Shown piece by piece: positions 62,601 to 64,000 of a stretch of 64,000 nucleotides of DNA (its first letter is position 1; each line of letters opens with the position of its first letter). The translations under genes were made by a program, and so were the position numbers. Source of the stretch: Candidatus Omnitrophota bacterium (GTDB taxonomy: Bacteria > Omnitrophota > Gorgyraeia > Aquiviventales > Aquiviventaceae). The stretch covers positions 1 to 64,000 of the forward strand of contig JACQRB010000014.1 of assembly GCA_016206685.1 (NCBI GenBank), written 5' to 3'. Under the pieces are notes generated by a model that was given only the letters and a program-made list of their open reading frames with translations, was not told where the DNA came from and ran no database searches.

Positions 62601-64000
62601 GATGCGCTCCGATCCAACGTCGCCGTGGAGGGAGAGGGACCGAGGAGGAGTGGAGTTTGGGGATCTGGGACCTTTCAACGAACCCCCGGCCTCACCCGGG
62701 AAGATTGAGCCCAATGATTCCGCCGATGCCGTGGTCGCGGTCCTTGTGCGATGGTCCGAGCAGGGAATCTCGAAGGCCCAGTTCGAGTCGGTCCTGAGCT
62801 GGTGGGATCCTGATAAGGAGCGAGAGGAGGAGGCGTTAAGGCCTCAACTTAGGTCTGGGGATCCGCTGACAGGCTGGCTCCTCGGCGCACTCGAGCAATA
62901 CCAGCAGGAATACCAGCAGGAGCCGACGAACCCTACCTTGGCCGTCGCCGCCAAGACGCTCCGGGAATTCCTGTCCCCCCCGCCTGTGGCCGAGCCGCAG
63001 CAGGGCGGCAGGGCGCAGACGAAGGAAGAGGAGGCGCTCGTAGAAAAGCAGAAGCTGGAACAACGGGTCAGGACGACGTTCCATGACCTGGCGATTCCTG
63101 TCAACGTGATCATAGGCAGCGTCGAGTTCATCAGGGAGGCGTTGGGCCAGCACCCCGAGGCGAAACCACTGGTTCAGCAGCTCACGAAGCTCATGGGTGA
63201 GCTCAACGCCAAGCTTAACCACGCGAGGGCTCGCGTCGTGAAGGTCCTTTGGGAAGAGGCACGCTCCACTCAGGATGCGCGGACACGGCTCATGGAGCTG
63301 GTAGATGGGATCAGAACGTCCCTCGAGGATCTGGCGCGCTGGTGGGACCTCCATCAGGATGACCTTCTCCAATACGTCAGGGACACACCAGGCGAGCCTC
63401 GCGTTGCGTGGGCAAGAGACCGGATCTCAAAAGTGCTTCCGCAAGCTCGCGAATTGCTCGATCAGGTCCTCGAGGAGGAAGCGCCGACCGAGGTGGATCT
63501 GGGATCACTCGTGACGCGCGTACAAGCAGACTTCCCGGCGACCGACTCTCTCACAGTCACCCTTGCTGACTTGCCGCCTGTGCTCCCGCGTGTGCGGGTG
63601 AAGGCCTTCGGGCTGCGCCGGGGTCTGTGGAACATCCTGCGCAACGCGGAGGAGGCGGGGGCGACACGCGTGGGAATCCGCCTTACACTCGTTCCCCTCA
63701 CGCCCATCCCTGGGGCGCCGCCAGGGATCGCGATCGAGGTGGCCAATGACGGACCTGCCATTGAAGAGGGGGTGCTTGCGAAGCTGTTCAAGGAGCAGGT
63801 GACCGGTAAGGAACACGGCCACGGCATTGGCATGGACGCGCTTGGCAGGCTTGTGAGGGCATCGGGTGGCACGATCAGGGCGGACAACCGTGAGGGCCAC
63901 CCGGTCTTCACGATCTGGCTACCGGCCTTTACGCCAACCGTGGGCGGCGGGGCGCCGAGCGGAAAAACAGTAGAGCTCAAGCGCAGCGGGATGGAGGCAG
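50608..64000 (+). CDS. giant multidomain protein, open to window end (at least 4,464 codons)
   Basis: From ATG 50608 no stop occurs in this frame up to 64000. A signal-like N terminus (KAFCISLAMLFAAEQCVWGA) is followed by a C39-peptidase-like domain (Cys190, His288, Asp306), Gly-rich regions, two ~70-residue repeats near residues 848-990 (VAGATF...YVGVDPKTGTIRVAGDIEG), a peptidoglycan-binding-1-like motif near 1487-1525 (LAVDGIAGEQTKQAA), several membrane segments, a LysM domain (2870-2929), a membrane helix (3005-3028), coiled coil (~3085-3418), membrane segments (~3645-3671), two helix-turn-helix domains and a histidine-kinase-like end. Parts of 55300-58700 look lower in GC. Giant proteins are known in Omnitrophota. 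Whether all parts form one polypeptide is uncertain because of the antisense genes at 61651. Confidence 0.75.
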   Translation, partial: MRIDRWLQLKRTKAFCISLAMLFAAEQCVWGADLNLLHTLQLSGEQQRQLDQALSAAVLTIYQDLYSREPSSEELREALEFLRRSPQLAHLVERLSQSPESRWRLRQLNPERIKQRKAEAAQISQAVSRTVGGFLRDVLHSSLITHHSLLVITPTLTLQPAPIVLAQLDEPAIQSIESWLRQPDTLCANCAPNALAPLLGMVGVNVSRETLTAQAFLLDYLSGNAEFGILRTPHFEGPLFISMDTVQRLAQAYGLTLNAVELTSDELLLLKYPMIAALDLTQDGQADHYVVVQDANEARVVYYESDGTRESLPTHEFLRLFTGFALVASADSYGRLLNQSQTRTIAGGRSRRQELPDLDKLFEEPSLGDTLMSVGMSLASAYFSPMGSGDFLSNFGSSALYSQVSQGATHLAVRTFGWSPGAAQIFGYGVTGALSGATTGAYQSNYRWNSDSWLGSTMGGWFDIQAYPISTGAAMGALKGAAIGGGSLLAYEALKDTSFYESNPFVARQMTSLVGGAGGYLGFYGLTSLAGIDPAITVSKSYVDAQQDFKLGNATLANLTLIPEAFEKQGGYQVWASQAFGGALGGLYLAFSDPAFQTSLVSQGIGLAAEYAVPNSRYSRLLGQSAGSLGAAALGYGSVGWPEVLRDAAISGLSSLALQSLGGGFDRNTGKNNWGLTPVQMAAVEYAGTTLLRATWDSGAGWYRGSNDALSSTFTDSLGRNLRNLSLDYATFGRTTPAWTRGAGGWVEAQYIEKLAQVSGIANFKANADHAMQTTGQSWNQFVKSGRLDDILPSPAFSLVDYTASTLHSAAVENLAFPMRDFASRMLPQTPPQSIPFKDGTIGKLQVAGATFGPPGGSDLVVNSYALYKDGQELGQYVGVDPKTGTIRVAGDIEGDAVQYYDDQGKLTAAITETGILTPQVAGATFRSPVGTDTFTVDTYELRDFSGTPLGQFIGFDAQGKVRVAGDLEGAQVRYFDQAGQLTANISYDTTAKEFLVTHLFSKNATLALEDTSITGALWQTTDLAGNVIGRAIYNDDQLVATISPDNRVVTPELKGVQFNIPNEGTATLDIHAVHDLVSGKRLESVAVDPKTGQTRAGWGPQDASTAFHYPTPTGGLRIDRVNVDPDTGEMGPVGIKAYFDEHKRLLGVVDSTTPEHPVTRIAAAQNEITEPARQLGFEDGEVFDIHVGEDSVKPITQVASREGLGQYVFNYARDTAIFQTEPGASTQSLVKQLLGPEVIVPESASATVVFDKTGTPVVLLPTPQAEQPMRVFEVNWQEESPLDLMKRFIEETSQPSSTGSPLNLESADLTLQQKPVGNDITGTSQAKAALVELIHYGMGPEGMTVFTGKDGQQRLASLESKTPETHIYRFADDGSKVGINPTSGTVVFAEDATGKRFLNESGKLTRLELNPRQAETLDLQGRGNLELKAGDAPATFTADSKGQLRLIEGTATATGPDAFTQNLSVATGDALVGKPLSQQTQASTSLVRQFQQEFNDKGYPAVFGVAPLAVDGIAGEQTKQAAQLALGRELSVINAQGEQARLTADKMVEYVRQNPGKLSALTNPFISPEEKAAALREIEGTRSPTLDMRERRLQGLATAIQKGDYEQALVGREQYKVAVALSYNLNALKSLDSLKPVPDDVRPMLESAERKLVIGDIAGSQLELGKAKLAAQVNDTIRNYIRVLDAPIQTEFDVVRNNIYAGYEAASDVISNSISTIPGLETSRDRDTPLGARGDAAPDRIEPYLKVLEGIKATLADPDLTPNGLRVAQEKFQQVQILVQRDQSRDLADANAWARGYATLFDQALNDVRAGTFDSTMSKYGGPINKLSYSEVRDLFGKALAGDQAAQEIGRLGPDLTAVNQALRDAMPMEQKAFMAAHHGTLMVAARSAGAGLALGPAAWFAPLSTGISALLLTSTLGTQSLAQAFETSIREQSAFDEAPVKQAMIKMAFDTVNLWNVGIGYFSDARLFFIPSLLFSYKPYVSEGSFAKSYEVPLAIAATFAAAGFSFPTYEAGKTIPGVLREAYQQGSRTPVWGSEVLGGFREIFGSGGPAAKTSWRSLTLAEETAGLSKSAQMVMAPSQTATLAAGIMRDAAIFNAGVGLVTGGHSALDLMYQTITDPNMKAFALAAPFLTPIASPILQRAPIAGRIANLFEKGNETFFAETLGRGVLARAERYFVEEFIKEPLISKSVLMSQYLPDGAREIAEELFDRTPNISSHISGATSRTSGVPFHNSMGVLGVLQGGQFQEIPTGITEPKILYGASGEPVRMLMPGEAASVDVSAQQTPVTLVNELGRPFGQELAQPVTLFGTDNQPVTGSPIDVAASSPALFDASGNQPLTEPVKVYSPGQLFDASGKEVVPAPVLAEVASDIRAKSFPTVDQPLTPPAVVDVALLPKTFVQEHRLTSPVTVDRWTYDSTSNLYEAQANLPGASAPLTFQFNPTSGPRVDTIQLGDTTYDHTGISRIFEPGLHQFGDRVYAFETPLKLPVANGTPNLTTLPPSIVDVTPLMGLLPANLPTELRNDLALKLTRHEGNVAEILNRPELALQDRTLIMTYFAIQDLIDPAQLKPAEESKLVQAVHDLVGQGIPKIPVRELATRYALPMRSEVLATDTILLIPQFKTATGERSPPPAAGAQVIPLHTVPSFGAAPSAPEMQIAASAESVPLPQLPRKQEPLIEEPITEPGVPPLSTPIPTPSPLSWQSRVRGTLRHGSSYLQTERPVETMLGSGLALSALSVFLTGGATLPLVATALATGAAAFLKQAQTETPAVVPPVVEQGEEPIRKPAEVVNLAEWRARLMRGAKTVPAQAWKIAAGIFGTLTLSDWTKWSGRVGLFAVAMVLGFPGVVLAHQFLAKATGLLAAPEAWTAIKASENTLWGIARDVLRANGIEPTNTQIANLVNEIAQHNGIASPDVIRIGQQIDVPSQYATPEAIAQLTGQTVPAPQPPVAETPASAVEQAPPTAEQVAPPAQVQPAAGEQLQETSSAALSAWQQALDGLTVNAEWLSSAFLILAGVAILGIASLLIFRWWSRRRSQVSQPVAEPKFVEPDEAIPVEQPTSGRIIMLDDQAVGEVKQPGDIKEVEGRILYGRLEQERVQLMQRYLAGDQSVEARIRKLEAQRNDALDQLKVAAEQYDDDVLLSLLNPDGQQRFAVGQQISRDERGGRNVIGEILEARRATEEAAKQQARDAILSDVDQAISASTEAWQLEQHKRTFLDNVLDPAKLASQEFTDDEVAALRQEVVRRFEQAGERLIVTEAKAEEAVAQKLAERQLAESALEEVLKTREVYYRAFDERKTLGLQKVEEAGEPYRQAQTEAAQAWLQSRREVVRHLLRLWVPLWKTGPREGETPEAKVERLTNTLLERFERIVQSGRYSNEDALHFLDQLVRARTTFEREGLAEERALVERHIQDLIAMIEAVSDGTVYWEGNLVGQDFNKLFKAGLPVAILGDEAEGQQPPYTITVVTSSGFKGRREYIGDQEVSAQVSVRGTAPAEVKIGPTIEAKEAAKPAEVEEAAAPTDGEASAVRADADIVRVRVEGSKVVTVAEALEAAKERGVVTEEVINRVSQGAYRVEVEIQRRDGSVGATIDARLMGGLEYGVAPGSSIILTPTAPTAKEPRPGGLEGQAGFALVEVLPGVAGGVLVSIALYPLIGWLGGLAGLAVLGGLWLVASRIRAPAEEKASGLAVGVPRLSVLEPDDGGDGQREQDHASEDDIQAHFSLFDHLRSLLSHVATLYRITSIPMPLMKIVGRKGEGETTWPITTLARKMFAALYNAFASPFRWLSSSFINSSISLVWSPVNVTLTPTLLSLGFLLAWALGWIPDVTLGADGWHGSLPYFSFGGLAKIIKESGEGGDKSTTKELVFTTQEVAALLRVHLSTVYHLIDKGLLKASRISSHIIRIHRDALEETFGAGAPEVKWLTVEEVAKRVKLHYRTLLRRIHAKGLKAYRLGGGEGDFRIRQDDLNAFLTARKTNPALTPPAARSGQTGSEVFPGPWFPPMRSDPTSPWRERDRGGVEFGDLGPFNEPPASPGKIEPNDSADAVVAVLVRWSEQGISKAQFESVLSWWDPDKEREEEALRPQLRSGDPLTGWLLGALEQYQQEYQQEPTNPTLAVAAKTLREFLSPPPVAEPQQGGRAQTKEEEALVEKQKLEQRVRTTFHDLAIPVNVIIGSVEFIREALGQHPEAKPLVQQLTKLMGELNAKLNHARARVVKVLWEEARSTQDARTRLMELVDGIRTSLEDLARWWDLHQDDLLQYVRDTPGEPRVAWARDRISKVLPQARELLDQVLEEEAPTEVDLGSLVTRVQADFPATDSLTVTLADLPPVLPRVRVKAFGLRRGLWNILRNAEEAGATRVGIRLTLVPLTPIPGAPPGIAIEVANDGPAIEEGVLAKLFKEQVTGKEHGHGIGMDALGRLVRASGGTIRADNREGHPVFTIWLPAFTPTVGGGAPSGKTVELKRSGMEA
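51025..51059 (+). repeat. 7-nt tandem repeat near the start of the giant gene
   Basis: CACTCAT four times (51025-51052), then TACTGGT. It encodes LHSSLITHHSLL in the chosen frame. The same word forms the right arm at 4441, 46 kb away, where it also encodes Leu/Ser/His/Ile/Thr residues. Confidence 0.88.
51121..51600 (+). other. C39-peptidase-like domain of the giant protein
   Basis: TLCANCAPNALAPLLGMVGV carries two Cys (187 and 190) in the place of the active-site Cys of papain-like C39 peptidases. QADHYVVVQDANEARVVYYE supplies His288, and SDG the Asp306; FTGFALVAS closes the domain as in C39 proteins. C39 domains cut double-glycine leaders in bacteriocin exporters or act as stand-alone proteases. 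Here the domain follows a signal peptide, so it would face outward. The second Cys (190, in NCAPNAL) is the better match for the nucleophile. Confidence 0.65.
51278..51308 (+). repeat. short 7-nt repeat inside the C39-like domain
   Basis: ATGCGGA, ATTCGGA, three bases, then CTCCGCA, CTCCGCA (51278-51308). It is a shorter version of the inverted arms seen at 33076 and 42719 and encodes NAEFGILRTPH in a loop of the domain. Confidence 0.75.
59215..59394 (+). other. LysM domain of the giant protein
   Basis: IKASENTLWGIARDVLRANG, then IANLVNEIAQHNGIASPDVI and RIGQQIDVPSQ follow the LysM plan: a turn with TLW-x-IA, an N-[G] loop after the second helix, and the G-x-x-I-x-V-P ending. LysM binds GlcNAc-containing glycans such as peptidoglycan. 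The inserted residues EPTNTQ make it slightly longer than usual. A Pro-rich linker and a membrane helix follow, so the domain would be anchored at the membrane. Confidence 0.75.
61651..61776 (-). CDS. small single-pass membrane protein
   Basis: 41 residues on the minus strand, ATG at 61776-61774, stop at 61653-61651. AAGGAG precedes the start at good distance, and the start overlaps the stop of the upstream minus-strand gene in an ATGA. MIEQREVGLYIIFGGMVLFA and LAIAAVVWLQDRQARHAHRK give one membrane helix with a basic tail. It overlaps the giant frame on the other strand. No family recognised with certainty. Confidence 0.65.
   Translation of the reverse strand: MIEQREVGLYIIFGGMVLFALAIAAVVWLQDRQARHAHRKP
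61773..61967 (-). CDS. small membrane protein (DUF6722-like)
   Basis: 64 residues, ATG at 61967-61965. MKLDESQRKGLANALYNAAN, then IFLASVVIGQVVSPSPFRPT and IFISGIGMLVILYSVATWLN form two membrane helices after an amphipathic start. It resembles the DUF6722 type of small bacterial and archaeal membrane proteins (from memory; not searched). The sequence composition is that of a real protein, and a consensus promoter lies 8 nt upstream, leaving an almost leaderless mRNA. It lies wholly within the giant frame on the other strand. Confidence 0.75.
   Translation of the reverse strand: MKLDESQRKGLANALYNAANIFLASVVIGQVVSPSPFRPTIFISGIGMLVILYSVATWLNKERR
61975..62003 (-). promoter_or_regulatory. consensus promoter of the antisense pair
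   Basis: Read on the minus strand: TTGACA (62003-61998), 17 nt, TATACT (61980-61975). This is close to perfect and ends 7 nt before the start codon of the 64-residue protein. It points against the giant frame, so transcription from here would oppose it. Confidence 0.85.
62188..62510 (+). other. two excisionase/MerR-type helix-turn-helix domains
   Basis: Domain one: VFTTQEVAALLRVHLSTVYH, LIDKGLLKASRISSHIIRIH, about residues 3861-3908 of the giant frame. Domain two: WLTVEEVAKRVKLHYRTLLR, RIHAKGLKAYRLGGGEGDFR, residues 3917-3968. Both follow the pattern T-x-x-E-V-A-x-x-L ... S/R-T-V/L ... G-L-x-A ... I of DNA-binding excisionase-like proteins. They are cytoplasmic folds. A GTG at 62191 with AAGGA just before could start an independent protein from here. 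Confidence 0.7.
63040..63930 (+). other. histidine-kinase-like module
   Basis: RVRTTFHDLAIPVNVIIGSV resembles an H-box (His4159, FHDL-x-x-P), then helical DHp-like and linker sequence. The ATP-binding part has GLWNILRNAEEAGATRVGIR (N-box), EVANDGPAIEEG (G1 with Asp4381), and GHGIGMDALGRLVRASGGTI (G2). This is the HATPase_c plan of sensor kinases. There is no receiver domain before the window ends. Its cytoplasmic nature fits with the helix-turn-helix domains before it. Confidence 0.72.

Overview
This window looks like a chromosomal piece of a GC-rich Gram-negative (diderm) bacterium. The secretin, the lipoprotein genes (lspA, lgt), the meso-DAP type MurE and the Tad/Flp secretion set all point that way. 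The gene order, the large set of Flp-like pilins and an open frame of more than 4,460 codons best fit Candidatus Omnitrophota (former OP3). That placement is an inference, not a measurement.

Layout. Positions 1-1300 hold a gene end, a HigB/HigA-like toxin-antitoxin pair with an operator inside its promoter, and tRNA-Pro(CGG) preceded by a broken partial copy of itself. Positions 1310-8819 are a housekeeping run: acyP, a phosphoesterase, ligA, a lipoprotein, xerD, a CCA-type nucleotidyltransferase, DUF503, rbfA, truB and ribF. Positions 8890-25522 are a complete dcw cell wall and division cluster (mraZ to ftsA) behind a promoter with phased MraZ boxes. ftsZ does not follow ftsA. Positions 25546-34173 hold yggS, proC, yggT, a purine nucleoside phosphorylase, ileS (frameshifted), a DksA/TraR-type protein, lspA, lgt, an rluD-type gene and an unknown gene, followed by tRNA-Glu(CTC). 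Positions 34850-50592 are a Tad (Flp pilus) locus: two CpaF ATPases (one fused to a CpaE-like domain), CpaB, a secretin with a TonB-like tail, eight Flp-like pilins, two TadE/F-like pseudopilins, a TadG-like protein and TadB/TadC. A class I c-di-GMP riboswitch with a terminator stands before the pilins. From 50608 to the window end one frame stays open (C39-peptidase-like, peptidoglycan-binding, LysM, membrane, coiled-coil, two helix-turn-helix and histidine-kinase-like parts). Inside it, on the other strand, sits a two-gene unit with a consensus promoter.

Two families of structured DNA run through the window and are the most unusual thing in it. (1) Long palindromes of 112-130 nt sit exactly between a TGA stop and an ATG start (before murE, ftsA and cpaB). 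Removing each one would recreate a TGATG overlap, and a stem in the RNA would place stop beside start. (2) Tandem repeats with a strict 7-nt (once 8-nt) unit, often as two inverted arms, lie at gene borders and inside coding regions. They encode Flp leader peptides, a lipoprotein signal peptide, the N terminus of MurG and an insertion in RluD. The same 7-nt words recur at loci tens of kilobases apart.

How the genes work together: the dcw block makes lipid II and the septal machinery. lspA and lgt process the lipoproteins seen here. The Tad block would build a c-di-GMP-controlled surface pilus, and the giant protein lies directly downstream in the same direction, so it may be a surface or envelope protein deployed with it.
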